A DNA stretch of 64,000 nucleotides, from assembly GCF_020215705.1 (NCBI RefSeq), contig NZ_JAIWNB010000027.1, forward strand, positions 62,001 to 126,000, in the 5' to 3' direction. The translations under genes and the position numbers were made by a program. Of this stretch, positions 17,420-26,219 are shown in pieces (position 1 is the stretch's first letter; each line of letters starts with the position of its first letter). The notes under the pieces are model-generated. The model did not search any database. It worked only from the letters and a program-made list of their open reading frames with translations, and had not been told where the DNA came from. Source of the stretch: Nonomuraea aurantiaca. Lineage in GTDB: Bacteria > Actinomycetota > Actinomycetes > Streptosporangiales > Streptosporangiaceae.

Positions 17420-18593
17420 CGTTCAGGGCGGCCCGGCGGGCACGGAGCACGATCTCCAGCTCGAAGCGGATGTCCGGATCGGCGAGCTGGTCGCCGTAGA
17501 GCTCCTCCAGCTGCCGCAAGCGGTAGCGGACCGTCTGCGGATGTACGTGCAGCCGAGCCGCCACCTCACCCGCCCCCCGGCCGTAGCGCAGCCAGGCCAG
17601 CAGCGTCTCCGCCAGCCGGTCCTGCTGCGTGGGCCGGAGGTGGGCCAGTGGCGCCAGGCGTACCTCCGCCAGCGCGTTGACCAGCTCCTCGTCCTTGAAC
17701 ACCACCAGCGTCGCCATGTGGTCCGCGCAGTGCAGCAGGCCGCGCGGCAGCACGCCGCGCCCGGACAGCTCCAGCGCCTCGGCCGCCCACCGCAGCGACG
17801 CCGCGGCGGCGTTCAGGGGCACGGGCGGCCCGATGGCGCCCAGGTAGCCGCGGAGCGCGGTCTCCAGCATGCGCGCCTGGCCGGGGCCGTTCGGGTCGGG
17901 TATGAGCAGGCAGGGCGTGGCTCGGTCCAGGCCCATCAGCACGTCGGGCGGCATCGCGGGTGAGCGGCAGGTGCCGTGCTGGTCGTCGAGCGCGACGCAG
18001 GCCACGGTCTTGGGCAGCCGCCACCCGGCGGCCTTGGCCAGGTCGGAGATGGCCTCCGCGCCGGCGGGCGGCCGGCTCAGCAGCAGGTCGAGCAGGCGGT
18101 TGCGGCGGCGCTCGATCTCGCCCGCCGCGTGCGCCCTGGCCTCGTCGAAGCCCTCGGCCGCGGCGTCGGCGAGCTGGTCGAGGTAGACGAAGATGGCCTC
18201 GCCCAGGTCGTACAGGGACTGCGGGGAGAGCCCGAGGGTGTCGGCGATCTCGGTCAGCCGCCGCCAGCCGACTCTGGCGCCCAGCCGCATCGCGGCCTGC
18301 AGCGGCTCCAGGTTGCGCCCCTCCGCCGCCTCGCCCTTGCCGATCATGCGGAACGGCTCGGGGTCCCAGGGAGCGCCGGGGTCCTGGATGTGGTCGAGGA
18401 AGCCGTCGATGGCCTGCTCGACGGCCATCCTGACGACCTTGATGTAGACCTCGTCGGACGGTCTGGCGTACTCGGGGATGCGAGCCTGGATCTCCGCGAT
18501 CACCTCGGCGGAGATCCGGCCGATTCCGGCCCTGAGCGTCTTCACGATGTCCGCGGAGATCCGGGTCTCGCTGGTGTCACTCTTGATGGCCAT
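17400..18593 (-). CDS. PucR/CdaR-type transcriptional regulator
   Basis: A 397-residue regulator. The N-terminal region (residues 10-170, from ISADIVKTLRAGIGRI to EARAHAAGEIERRRN) is the helical sensor domain common to actinobacterial PucR proteins and RsbR-like proteins. The C-terminal HTH_30 domain is AETLLAWLRYGRGAGEVAAR followed by LHVHPQTVRYRLRQLEELYG. The ATG at 18593 has AGGAGGG upstream and is preferred over a frame opening 18 bases earlier. It converges on the PKS-CCR operon and overlaps the CCR stop; whether it regulates that operon is unknown. Confidence 0.85.
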   Translation of the reverse strand: MAIKSDTSETRISADIVKTLRAGIGRISAEVIAEIQARIPEYARPSDEVYIKVVRMAVEQAIDGFLDHIQDPGAPWDPEPFRMIGKGEAAEGRNLEPLQAAMRLGARVGWRRLTEIADTLGLSPQSLYDLGEAIFVYLDQLADAAAEGFDEARAHAAGEIERRRNRLLDLLLSRPPAGAEAISDLAKAAGWRLPKTVACVALDDQHGTCRSPAMPPDVLMGLDRATPCLLIPDPNGPGQARMLETALRGYLGAIGPPVPLNAAAASLRWAAEALELSGRGVLPRGLLHCADHMATLVVFKDEELVNALAEVRLAPLAHLRPTQQDRLAETLLAWLRYGRGAGEVAARLHVHPQTVRYRLRQLEELYGDQLADPDIRFELEIVLRARRAALNVIHGKV

Positions 18594-18652
18594 CGTCCCT
18601 CCTGTCGCCATTGTTACCCGTGCGGCAGAGGTTTGTGTAGCAAGTGCTTGTT

Positions 18653-18856
18653 TTACCTCTGTACGAAGGCGCCGAACTCCTCCACGTCGATCAGGCCGTC
18701 GCCGTCCTTGTCGAGCTTCTCCACGCCGGCCTGCGCGGCCTCCAGCGTGATCGGCTGACCGAGCACCTCCATCAACCCGACCAGCTCTTCGGCGGAGATC
18801 CGGCCGTCCTTGTCAACGTCGATCAGATCGAAGGTGATCGCGTAGTCGTCGCTCAT
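18653..18856 (-). CDS. Small two-EF-hand calcium-binding protein
   Basis: A 67-residue soluble protein made of two EF-hands. The loops DVDKDGRISAEE and DKDGDGLIDVEE each have the canonical 12-residue Ca2+ ligand pattern with Asp at 1, 3 and 5, Gly at 6 and Glu at 12. It resembles the Cab proteins of Streptomyces, thought to buffer or sense Ca2+. The start at 18856 (MSDDYAITFDLID) has AAGGG upstream; the open frame extends further but lacks a ribosome site. It lies 59 bases upstream of the PucR gene on the same strand and may share a transcript. Confidence 0.88.
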   Translation of the reverse strand: MSDDYAITFDLIDVDKDGRISAEELVGLMEVLGQPITLEAAQAGVEKLDKDGDGLIDVEEFGAFVQR

Positions 18857-18884
18857 GGGTTGCCCTTTCGCGGATCCGTGTCGG

Positions 18885-19763
18885 TCAGACCTTAGTGGCG
18901 CTTTCTCGAAGCGCGTCGATGAATGCCCTGACTTCTCGTCTTTTATCGCCGGAGCGCCAGGCGATGGCCAGCTCACCCGGTGGGAGGCCGGCCACCGGGC
19001 GGTAGACCAGGCCGGGCCGGGTGTAGAGCGCGGCGTTGCCCTCAGCCACCAGGACGACGCCCAGTCCGCTGGTCACGGCCTCGAACACCTCTTCAGGCGT
19101 GTTGGCCGTGAACCCGATGACCGGTTCGTCGGCCCGGAGCTCGCGGGCGAGCCAGTAGTCGCGCAGCGGCCCGGCCGAGGTGGGCAGCGCGATGAACGGC
19201 TCGTCGCGCAGGGCCTCGAACGGGATCTCCGCCAGCCCGGCGAGGGGGTGATCGTCCGGCATGGCCACGCCTCTGCCCTCGGTGGCCAGAACATGCGTGC
19301 TCAGCCCCTCGGGCACGGGCAGCCAGATGAAGGCCACGTCGGAGCCGCCGTCGGCCAGGCCGCCGCTGGGGTCGTCCCAGCCGACCAACCGCAACGACAC
19401 CTCCCAGCCGGGCATCGCCGCGCGGAACAGGCGCAACGCCTCGTGCTGCAGCCCCCGCCCGACGGCCGTCTGCATGCCGATGACCAGGGTGCCCGTGGGC
19501 GCGGCGGCCCTGGCGGTCTCAAGGCCGACATTCCACCGGTCGAGCAGCTCGCGCGCCACCGGCAGCAGCGCCTCGCCCTGCCTGGTGAGGACCACGCCGG
19601 TGGGCACGCGCTCGACCAGACCGAAGCCGAGCTGCCGTTCCAGTGCCTTGAGCTGCTTGGACAGCGCGGGCTGGGAGACGAACAGCCGCTCGGCGGCCCG
19701 GGTCACGTTCAGTTCCTCGGCGACGGCCACGAAATAGCGCAAGTCGCGCAGGTGCACGTCCAT
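18885..19763 (-). CDS. LysR-family transcriptional regulator
   Basis: A 292-residue LysR-type regulator. The N-terminal winged helix is DLRYFVAVAEELNVTRAAER followed by LFVSQPALSKQLKALERQLG; residues 90-290 form the periplasmic-binding-like effector domain starting TGTLVIGMQTA. It is divergent from the aldo/keto reductase gene, the usual LysR arrangement. A T-N11-A dyad overlaps its own start codon. Confidence 0.9.
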   Translation of the reverse strand: MDVHLRDLRYFVAVAEELNVTRAAERLFVSQPALSKQLKALERQLGFGLVERVPTGVVLTRQGEALLPVARELLDRWNVGLETARAAAPTGTLVIGMQTAVGRGLQHEALRLFRAAMPGWEVSLRLVGWDDPSGGLADGGSDVAFIWLPVPEGLSTHVLATEGRGVAMPDDHPLAGLAEIPFEALRDEPFIALPTSAGPLRDYWLARELRADEPVIGFTANTPEEVFEAVTSGLGVVLVAEGNAALYTRPGLVYRPVAGLPPGELAIAWRSGDKRREVRAFIDALRESATKV

Positions 19764-19776
19764 AACCGATGGTTAT
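19762..19776. promoter_or_regulatory. LysR-type T-N11-A dyad
   Basis: ATAACC-GAT-GGTTAT is a perfect 6+6 inverted repeat with T-N11-A spacing. It covers the LysR start codon and lies about 50 bases before the aldo/keto reductase start, so it fits autoregulation plus control of the divergent gene. Confidence 0.6.
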
Positions 19777-19825
19777 AGCAGAAGGTCTTGGACGCGCCGC
19801 CCGTACCGCCAGCAGGATGAATCGC

Positions 19826-20809
19826 ATGAAGACCCGTGAACTTGGCAACAACCTGACGGTCCCCGCGATCGGTTTCGGCGCGATGGTGCTGTCACCCGGC
19901 GTGTACGGCGACATCGACGACACCCGCGCGGAAACGGCGATCAAGGCGGCACTCGACGCCGGAGCCGTCCACATCGACACCAGTGACGCCTACGGCGTGG
20001 ACGGCCACAACGAGCGCCTGGTCGGCCGGGCGATCAAGGGGCGGCGTGATGAGGTGGTGGTCGCCACCAAGTTCGGCCTGGCCATCCCGGAAGGGGAGGC
20101 GAGCAGGTCGCAGCCGGTGGGCTACGCGTTCGGCGAGCTGCGGGTGAACGCCGAGCCGAAGCTGGTCCGCCGCTACGCCGAGCGGAGCCTGCGCAATCTG
20201 GACACCGACGTGATCGACCTCTATTACCTGCACTACGTGGACCCGGGCGTGCCCATCGAGGAGACGGCCGGGGCCATGGCCGAGCTGGTCCAGGCCGGGC
20301 TGGTCAGACACCTCGGCCTGTCGAACGTGACCGCCGACGAGCTGCGCAGGGCACACGCCGTGCACCCGGTGGCGGCCGTACAGAACGAATGGTCGATGTG
20401 GCGGCCGGTCGACCCCGAGCTCCTCAAGACGGCCCGCGAGCTGGGCGTGGGGATCGTGGCCTGGAGCCCGCTGGGCAACGGCTTCCTCACCGGCACCGTC
20501 CAGCGGCTCGGCGAAGGCGACTTCCGGCACAACGCGCCCCGCTTCTCCGCCGACAACCTCGCGAGCAACAACGACCGCTACGCCCCGATCAGGGACCTGG
20601 CCACCCGCCTGGGCATCACCCCGGCCCAGCTGGCACTGGCCTGGCTGCTGCACCAGTACGAGCACGTGGTGGCCATCCCGGGCAGCCGCACGCCCGCGCA
20701 CATCGAGGAGAACCTGGCCGCCGCCGACCTCGTCCTGCACCCCGACACGCTGGCCCGCGTCGACGAGGCGCTCGCCGGTTTCGAGGTGACCGGCGGCACG
20801 CTGCTCTGA
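19826..20809 (+). CDS. Aldo/keto reductase
   Basis: A 327-residue TIM-barrel NADPH-dependent oxidoreductase. MKTRELGNNLTVPAIGFGAM opens the fold. The catalytic Asp and Tyr are in HIDTSDAYGVDGHNE and the Lys in VVATKFGL; the His is in YYLHYVDPGVP. The cofactor end is IPGSRTPAHIEENLAA. The ATG at 19826 gives the family N-terminus with AGCAGG nine bases upstream; ATG 19817 is possible. Probably controlled by the divergent LysR. Substrate not predictable. Confidence 0.9.
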   Translation: MKTRELGNNLTVPAIGFGAMVLSPGVYGDIDDTRAETAIKAALDAGAVHIDTSDAYGVDGHNERLVGRAIKGRRDEVVVATKFGLAIPEGEASRSQPVGYAFGELRVNAEPKLVRRYAERSLRNLDTDVIDLYYLHYVDPGVPIEETAGAMAELVQAGLVRHLGLSNVTADELRRAHAVHPVAAVQNEWSMWRPVDPELLKTARELGVGIVAWSPLGNGFLTGTVQRLGEGDFRHNAPRFSADNLASNNDRYAPIRDLATRLGITPAQLALAWLLHQYEHVVAIPGSRTPAHIEENLAAADLVLHPDTLARVDEALAGFEVTGGTLL

Positions 20810-20842
20810 ATGTGTGCGCCGCTGCTGGGTAGCGGTGGCGCC

Positions 20843-22504
20843 ATGCGACTGACGTACACCTCTGATCTGTGGTGGAAGAACGCCGTTGTCTACTGTCTGG
20901 ACGTCGAGACCTTCAAGGACGGGAACGACGACGGGGTCGGCGACTTCCGGGGCCTCACGCAGGAGATCGACTACCTGGCGGGGCTCGGGGTCACCTGCCT
21001 GTGGCTGATGCCGTTCTTCCCCACCCCCAACAGGGACGACGGCTACGACATCACCGACTTCTACTCCATCGATCCGCGGCTCGGGACGCTGGGCGACTTC
21101 GTGGAGTTCATGCGGACCGCCAAGGACCGGGGCCTGCGGGTGATCGCGGACCTGGTCGTGAACCACACCTCCGACCAGCATCCCTGGTTCATCGAGTCGC
21201 GGTCGAGCAAGAAGTCGCCCAAACGCGGCTGGTACGTCTGGTCGGACAAACCGGAACCCGACGACCCCAAGCAGGTGGTCTTCCCCGACAAGGAGGACAG
21301 CATCTGGCAGCTGGACACCTCGACCGGCCAGTACTACCTGCACAGCTTCTACCGCCACCAGCCTGACCTGAACGTCAGCAACCCCGAGGTCCGCGACGAG
21401 ATCGCCCGGATCCTGGGCTTCTGGATGGAGCTCGGGCTGTCGGGGTTCAGGGTCGACGCCGTGCCGTTCCTCATCGAGAACGTCCAGCCCCAGCTGGCCG
21501 ACCCGCACGAGTTCCTGGCGGACCTGCGCGCCTTCATGACCCGGCGCGAGGGCGCCTCGGTGCTGCTCGGCGAGGTCAACCTGCCCTACAAGGACCTGCT
21601 CGCGTACTTCGGCGAGGGGCTCGGCGACCAGCTCACCATGTGCTTCGACTTCATCGGCATGCAGCGCGCGTGGCTGGCGCTGGCGCGCGGCGAGGCCGAG
21701 CCGCTCGCCGACGCGCTCAAGTCCCGTCCCCGGCCGCCGAAGGACTGCCAGTGGGCGATGTTCCTCCGCAACCACGACGAGTTGACGCTGGACAAGCTCA
21801 CGGACGAGGAACGCCAGGAGGTCTTCCAGGCGTTCGGCCCCGAGGAGGACATGCAGATCTACGGCCGTGGCCTGCGCAGACGCCTGCCGACCATGATGGG
21901 CGGGGACATACGCCGCATCAAGATGGCCTACAGCCTGCTCTTCTCCCTGCCCGGCACCCCGGTCATGTTCTACGGCGAAGAGATCGGCATGGGCGAGAAC
22001 CTCAAGGCGGAGGGCCGCATGGCCGTACGGACGCCGATGCAGTGGTCACCGGACGGCGGCTTCACCCGCGGCACCCCCGAACGCGAGATGCCGGAGGCCG
22101 CCTTCGCGCCCGCTCGCATCAACGTGGCCGACCAGAAGCGGGACAATGACTCGTTGCTGCGCTGGTTCCAGCTGCTCATCGAGCGCTACCGGGAGTGCCC
22201 CGAACTGGCCTGGGGCGACTGCACGGTGCTGGACACGGCCGATCCGGCGATCCTGGCGCACCGCTCCGACGCCGACGGCGCCACAGTGGTGGCGATCCAC
22301 AACCTCGGCGAAACCGCCCAGGACGTGGAGCTGAAACTGGTGGGCCTGGAGACGCACACGCTCACGGACCTCCTGGTGGACGGGACCCTGGAGGTCTCGG
22401 AGGAGGGCGTGGCCCGGCTGACGATGGACCCGCACGGCTGCCGCTGGCTGCGCGCCTCGCCGAAGGAGATCCCCGCCGAGGACGCCTCGGTCAAGTCCCT
22501 CTGA
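20843..22504 (+). CDS. GH13-family alpha-glucan enzyme, trehalose-synthase-like
   Basis: A 553-residue glycoside hydrolase 13 protein. NAVVYCLDVETFKDGNDDG and VIADLVVNHTSDQHPWF match the trehalose synthase/amylomaltase branch. The nucleophile Asp is residue 205 in GFRVDAVPF, the acid Glu is in LLGEVNLP, and the third Asp is in FLRNHDELT. A beta-sandwich C-terminal domain ends the chain. It lacks a signal peptide, so it acts in the cytosol on maltose, trehalose or maltosyl compounds. ATG 20843 has GGTGG upstream. It follows the aldo/keto reductase by 33 bases and may be co-transcribed. The exact specificity (TreS versus sucrose or amylo-type) cannot be fixed by eye. Confidence 0.85.
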   Translation: MRLTYTSDLWWKNAVVYCLDVETFKDGNDDGVGDFRGLTQEIDYLAGLGVTCLWLMPFFPTPNRDDGYDITDFYSIDPRLGTLGDFVEFMRTAKDRGLRVIADLVVNHTSDQHPWFIESRSSKKSPKRGWYVWSDKPEPDDPKQVVFPDKEDSIWQLDTSTGQYYLHSFYRHQPDLNVSNPEVRDEIARILGFWMELGLSGFRVDAVPFLIENVQPQLADPHEFLADLRAFMTRREGASVLLGEVNLPYKDLLAYFGEGLGDQLTMCFDFIGMQRAWLALARGEAEPLADALKSRPRPPKDCQWAMFLRNHDELTLDKLTDEERQEVFQAFGPEEDMQIYGRGLRRRLPTMMGGDIRRIKMAYSLLFSLPGTPVMFYGEEIGMGENLKAEGRMAVRTPMQWSPDGGFTRGTPEREMPEAAFAPARINVADQKRDNDSLLRWFQLLIERYRECPELAWGDCTVLDTADPAILAHRSDADGATVVAIHNLGETAQDVELKLVGLETHTLTDLLVDGTLEVSEEGVARLTMDPHGCRWLRASPKEIPAEDASVKSL

Positions 22505-22557
22505 TGTGACGAGGGTCCGTAATCCATGGGTTATTCGCTGCAATTACTGTCCTCGCC

Positions 22558-24300
22558 ATGCACACCATGAAGCTTGGGGCCGTCGCGCTGACCGCGCTGG
22601 CCCTGATGGGCGTACCCGCGAACGCGACCGGTGACAAGACCGTCACCGTCACCGTGATGGGCACCTCCGACATCCACGGCAACGGCCTCAACTGGGACTA
22701 CTACAAGGACGCGGCCTACGCCGACAGCGCCGGCAACAACGTCGGCCTGGCCAAGGTGTCGACGCTGGTCAACAAGGTGCGGGCGGAGCGCGGCGCCGGC
22801 CGGACGCTGCTGTTCGACTCGGGTGACACCATCCAGGGCACCCCGCTGGCGTACTACTACGCCAAGGTCGAGCCGATCACCAGGAACGGCCCGGTCCACC
22901 CGATGGCCAAGGCCATGAACGCCATCGGCTACGACGCCGTCACCCTGGGGAACCACGAGTTCAACTACGGCCTGCCCCTGCTGGCCACCTGGATCCACCA
23001 GATGAAGGCCCCGGTGCTCGGCGCGAACGCCGTCAGCGCGAAGACCGGCCGGCCCGCCTACCTGCCGTTCGTGATCAAGACCATGAACGTCGAGGGCGAC
23101 AAGCCGGTCAAGGTGGGTGTGCTCGGCCTGACCAACCCGGGTGTCGCGATCTGGGACAAGGCGAACGTCGAGGGCAAACTCCGCTTCACCGACCTGGTGG
23201 CGTCGGCCAAGAAGTGGGTGCCGATCATCCGTGGCCTGGGCGCCGACGTGGTCGTGGTGACGGCGCACGCGGGCGACAACGGCATGTCGTCGTACGGCGG
23301 CGACCTGCCCGTGGAGAACGCCTCCGCGATGGTCGCGGAGCAGGTGCCGGGCATCGACGCGGTGCTGTTCGGGCACGCGCACAACGACGTGGCCCAGCGG
23401 TTCGTCACCAACCAGGCGACCGGCAAGCAGGTCCTGCTCACCGAGCCGAGCAAGTGGGGCCAGCGCCTCAGCGTGATCGACTTCCAGCTCGCCAAGCAGC
23501 GCGGCAGGTGGACGGTCACCGGCAAGTCCTCGACCACGCTCAACACGAACACGGCCGCCGAGGACCCGAAGATCACCGCCCTGCTCAAGCCGCAGCACGA
23601 CGCCACGGTGGGCTACGTCAACAAGGTCGTGGCCAAGTCGTCGGAGCAGCTCTCGGCCGCCGAGTCCCCCTACAAGGACACGCCGATCCTCGACTACATC
23701 CAGCAGGTCCAGGTCGAGACCGTCAAGCAGGCGCTGCCGGACAACCAGCTCCCGGTCCTGTCGATCGCCGCGCCATTCAGCCGCACCGCCGTATTCCCCG
23801 CCGGCGACATCAGGGTCCGCGATGTGGCCGGGCTGTACGTGTACGACAACACGCTGCTGGCGGTGAAGCTGACGGGCGCCCAGATCAAGGACTACCTGGA
23901 GTACTCCGCCAAGTACTTCAACCAGCTGGCTCCCGGCGACCCCGTGGACGTCGCCAAGCTCACGAACGCCGGCAACACGCCGGACTACAACTACGACCAG
24001 CTGTCGGGCGTGTCGTACGACATCGACATCGCCAAGCCGGTGGGCCAGCGGATCGCGAACCTCAGCTACGAGGGGGTGCCGGTGCCGGCGGACAAGGAGT
24101 TCGTGGTCGCGATCAACAACTACCGGCAGTCGGGCGGCGGCGGGTTCCCGCACGTCGCGACCGCGCCGGTCCTGTACAACGCCCAGGTGGAGATCCGCCA
24201 GGCGCTGATCGACTACGCGACCGCGAAGGGCACGATCAACCCGTCCGACTTCGCCGCCACCAACTGGCGCCTGACGCGTGCCGGGGTGCCGGTCTTCTGA
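22558..24300 (+). CDS. Secreted metallophosphatase / 5'-nucleotidase
   Basis: A 580-residue exported enzyme. A short signal peptide (MKLGAVALTALALMGVPANA) precedes the calcineurin-like metallophosphoesterase domain with GTSDIHGN, DSGDTIQG, GNHEFNYG and GHAHND, which bind two metal ions. From about residue 370 follows the 5_nucleotid_C domain (IAAPFSRTAVFPAGDI, SGVSYDIDIAKPVGQR, NNYRQSGGGGFP). The family hydrolyses extracellular nucleotides to nucleosides and phosphate. ATG 22558 or 22567 may start; neither has a strong ribosome site. A hairpin terminator follows. Confidence 0.92.
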   Translation: MHTMKLGAVALTALALMGVPANATGDKTVTVTVMGTSDIHGNGLNWDYYKDAAYADSAGNNVGLAKVSTLVNKVRAERGAGRTLLFDSGDTIQGTPLAYYYAKVEPITRNGPVHPMAKAMNAIGYDAVTLGNHEFNYGLPLLATWIHQMKAPVLGANAVSAKTGRPAYLPFVIKTMNVEGDKPVKVGVLGLTNPGVAIWDKANVEGKLRFTDLVASAKKWVPIIRGLGADVVVVTAHAGDNGMSSYGGDLPVENASAMVAEQVPGIDAVLFGHAHNDVAQRFVTNQATGKQVLLTEPSKWGQRLSVIDFQLAKQRGRWTVTGKSSTTLNTNTAAEDPKITALLKPQHDATVGYVNKVVAKSSEQLSAAESPYKDTPILDYIQQVQVETVKQALPDNQLPVLSIAAPFSRTAVFPAGDIRVRDVAGLYVYDNTLLAVKLTGAQIKDYLEYSAKYFNQLAPGDPVDVAKLTNAGNTPDYNYDQLSGVSYDIDIAKPVGQRIANLSYEGVPVPADKEFVVAINNYRQSGGGGFPHVATAPVLYNAQVEIRQALIDYATAKGTINPSDFAATNWRLTRAGVPVF

Positions 24301-24324
24301 CGTACGGCAAGCAGTGGACTGGCA

Positions 24325-24352
24325 GGGCTGAGGCGTGGATGCGCCTCAGCCC
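24325..24352. terminator. Bidirectional terminator hairpin
   Basis: Perfect 11-bp stem GGGCTGAGGCG / CGCCTCAGCCC with a six-base loop between the nucleotidase stop and the converging sigma factor. The right arm overlaps the sigma factor's last codons. Confidence 0.75.
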
Positions 24353-25254
24353 ATCGTCCAGCGACGCAGTTTGTCGGGATTGCGGACCACCCAGATGTGC
24401 TTGATCCGATCGTCCACGACCTCGAACGCGAACACCGTCACGGTGGTGCCGTCTTCCTGAGCCACCAGACCGGGTTGACCGTTGACCGTACGTTCCAGGA
24501 ACGTCATGGTGCCCGGCAGCCGGCCGGCGAGCTCGATCCAGGCGTGCGCGATCTGCTCGCCGCCTTCGATGGGGTGCAGGAAGGTGACGGCGAAGCCGCC
24601 GCCGTCGGCGATCGCCGTGGCGTCGGGGTCGAGCAGGCCGATGAGGGCGTCGATGTCCTTGGCCTCCCATGCCTGCTTGAAGTCCCTGACGATGCCGGCG
24701 CGCTGGGCTGCCGGAGTCGCGGACGGCTGCGCGGCCCGGATGCGGCGGCGGGCCGAGGAGGCCAGCTGGCGGCAGGCCGCCGGGGTACGGCCGACGATCT
24801 CGGCCACTTCGGCGAAGGAGTGGCAGAAGACGTCGTGCAGGATGAACACGACGCGCTGGGCCGGGGTCATCGATTCGAGCACGACCAGGAAGGCCAGGTT
24901 GACCGACTCATCCAGGGTGACCCGGTCGGCCGGGTCGTCACCCGGCCGCCCGCTCATCCACTCCGTACGTTCGGGCAGCGGCTCAGGAATCCATTCGCCC
25001 ACGTAGGTCTCTCGCCGTGACCGCGCCGAGCCGAGCAGGTTGAGGCAGATACGGCTGGTGACCGTGGTCAGCCAGGCGCCGGGGGATTCGATGGCGTCCT
25101 GCTGCTGCCGGGTCATGGCGTACCAGCGAGCGTAGGTCTCCTGTACGACATCCTCGGCCTCGGCCAGGGAGCCCAGGAGCCGGTACGCGACATTGATCAG
25201 CTGACGCCGCTCGCTCATGATCGCGCTCAGCCCCGGATCGGATGGGGTGGTCAT
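24346..25254 (-). CDS. ECF41-type sigma factor with C-terminal SnoaL-like domain
   Basis: A 302-residue extracytoplasmic-function sigma factor. Region 2 is ISERRQ-type helix through LLGSLAEAEDVVQETYARWY; region 4 is FILHDVFCHSFAEVAEIVGR. The C-terminal 100 residues form a SnoaL/NTF2-like domain that in ECF41 proteins acts as a fused modulator instead of an anti-sigma factor. The three ECF41 signatures are present: WIPEPL after region 2, IADGGG and RNPDKL. The ATG at 25254 has AGGGAG upstream; the frame is open far upstream without a ribosome site. Divergent from the LUD gene, its likely target. Confidence 0.9.
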   Translation of the reverse strand: MTTPSDPGLSAIMSERRQLINVAYRLLGSLAEAEDVVQETYARWYAMTRQQQDAIESPGAWLTTVTSRICLNLLGSARSRRETYVGEWIPEPLPERTEWMSGRPGDDPADRVTLDESVNLAFLVVLESMTPAQRVVFILHDVFCHSFAEVAEIVGRTPAACRQLASSARRRIRAAQPSATPAAQRAGIVRDFKQAWEAKDIDALIGLLDPDATAIADGGGFAVTFLHPIEGGEQIAHAWIELAGRLPGTMTFLERTVNGQPGLVAQEDGTTVTVFAFEVVDDRIKHIWVVRNPDKLRRWTMG

Positions 25255-25311
25255 GGTGTAGCCGGCTCCCTTGGTCGCATCTGCCCTCACCGGTCCGACA
25301 AGACAGCGCAC

Positions 25312-25346
25312 CGGAATGTGAGGCCGGCGTGTCCCATCACATTCCG
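25312..25346. promoter_or_regulatory. CGGAATGTGA-N15-TCACATTCCG inverted repeat
   Basis: A perfect 10+10 inverted repeat in the divergent interval between the ECF41 sigma factor and the LUD gene. It may be a two-site operator. A second, imperfect inverted repeat (TTGTGTTGTC / GACAAACACA) follows at 25352-25381. Confidence 0.6.
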
Positions 25347-25430
25347 CGGGGTTGTGTTGTCGAGCTGCTGAGACAAACACACCACCCCATGCCGTCGTAC
25401 ACCGGCTTCGGGTTGACCAGGAGGAAGTCG

Positions 25431-26144
25431 ATGAGTGACTTTCAGGCCATCGCTGACCGCGTCGAGATCGAGACGCTGCACGGCGAGGCAGGCTCGGCGC
25501 CCCGCACGACCGGGGCGCCCGTTGACCCGCCGGCCACACCGTTCGCCGACCCGGCGTCCGAGCAGCGCCTGGAGCGGACGGCCGCCGCGCTGACGGCACA
25601 TGGTTTCACCGTGGAAATCCTCGACGACGCCGCCGCCGCGCGTACCCGCGTCAAGGATCTGATCCCGGAGGGCGCCAGCGTGTTCACCGGGGCCAGCGAG
25701 ACCCTCCGCCTGTCGGGCATCGATGAGGACATCAACGGCAGCGGGCGGTACGCGTCCGTCAAGGCACGCAGCACGACCATGGACCGCGCCACCCAAACGG
25801 CCGAGATCTGGCGGCTGATCGCCTGCCCCGACGTCATCGTGGGCAGCGTCGCCGCGGTCACCGAGACCGGATCCCTGGTGGCCGCCTCGGCCAGCGGAAG
25901 CCAGCTGGCCGGCTACGCGGGCGCCGCACCCCGCGCGATCTGGATCGTCGGGGCGCAGAAGGTGGTCCCCGACCTGGACACCGCGCTGCGGCGCGTCGAA
26001 GACCACTGCCTTCCGCTGGAGAACGAGCGCGCCATGAGGGCGTACGGACAGCCCAGCGCTCTGAACCGCCTCCTCATCCTCAACGCGGAACCCCACCCGG
26101 GGCGCGGCACCGTCCTGCTGCTCCGCGAAGCCATCGGATTCTGA
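25431..26144 (+). CDS. LUD-domain protein (LutC/YkgG-like)
   Basis: A 237-residue cytosolic protein of the LUD family, best known as the LutC subunit of lactate utilisation. ALTAHGFTVEILDDAAAART, FTGASETLRLSGIDEDI and VTETGSLVAASASGSQLAG are the family's core segments; the Gly-rich TETGSL loop binds a nucleotide-like ligand in relatives. No Fe-S partner genes (LutA, LutB) are adjacent, so it stands alone. AGGAGGAAG gives a strong ribosome site before ATG 25431. Divergent from the ECF41 sigma factor. Function unproven. Confidence 0.8.
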   Translation: MSDFQAIADRVEIETLHGEAGSAPRTTGAPVDPPATPFADPASEQRLERTAAALTAHGFTVEILDDAAAARTRVKDLIPEGASVFTGASETLRLSGIDEDINGSGRYASVKARSTTMDRATQTAEIWRLIACPDVIVGSVAAVTETGSLVAASASGSQLAGYAGAAPRAIWIVGAQKVVPDLDTALRRVEDHCLPLENERAMRAYGQPSALNRLLILNAEPHPGRGTVLLLREAIGF

Positions 26145-26219
26145 ACACCAGGAGTTCACCGGGGTCTGTAGAGTCCCGCTCGCTGGCGGACATCGAGGCC
26201 GGTCACAGAGGATGACGGG

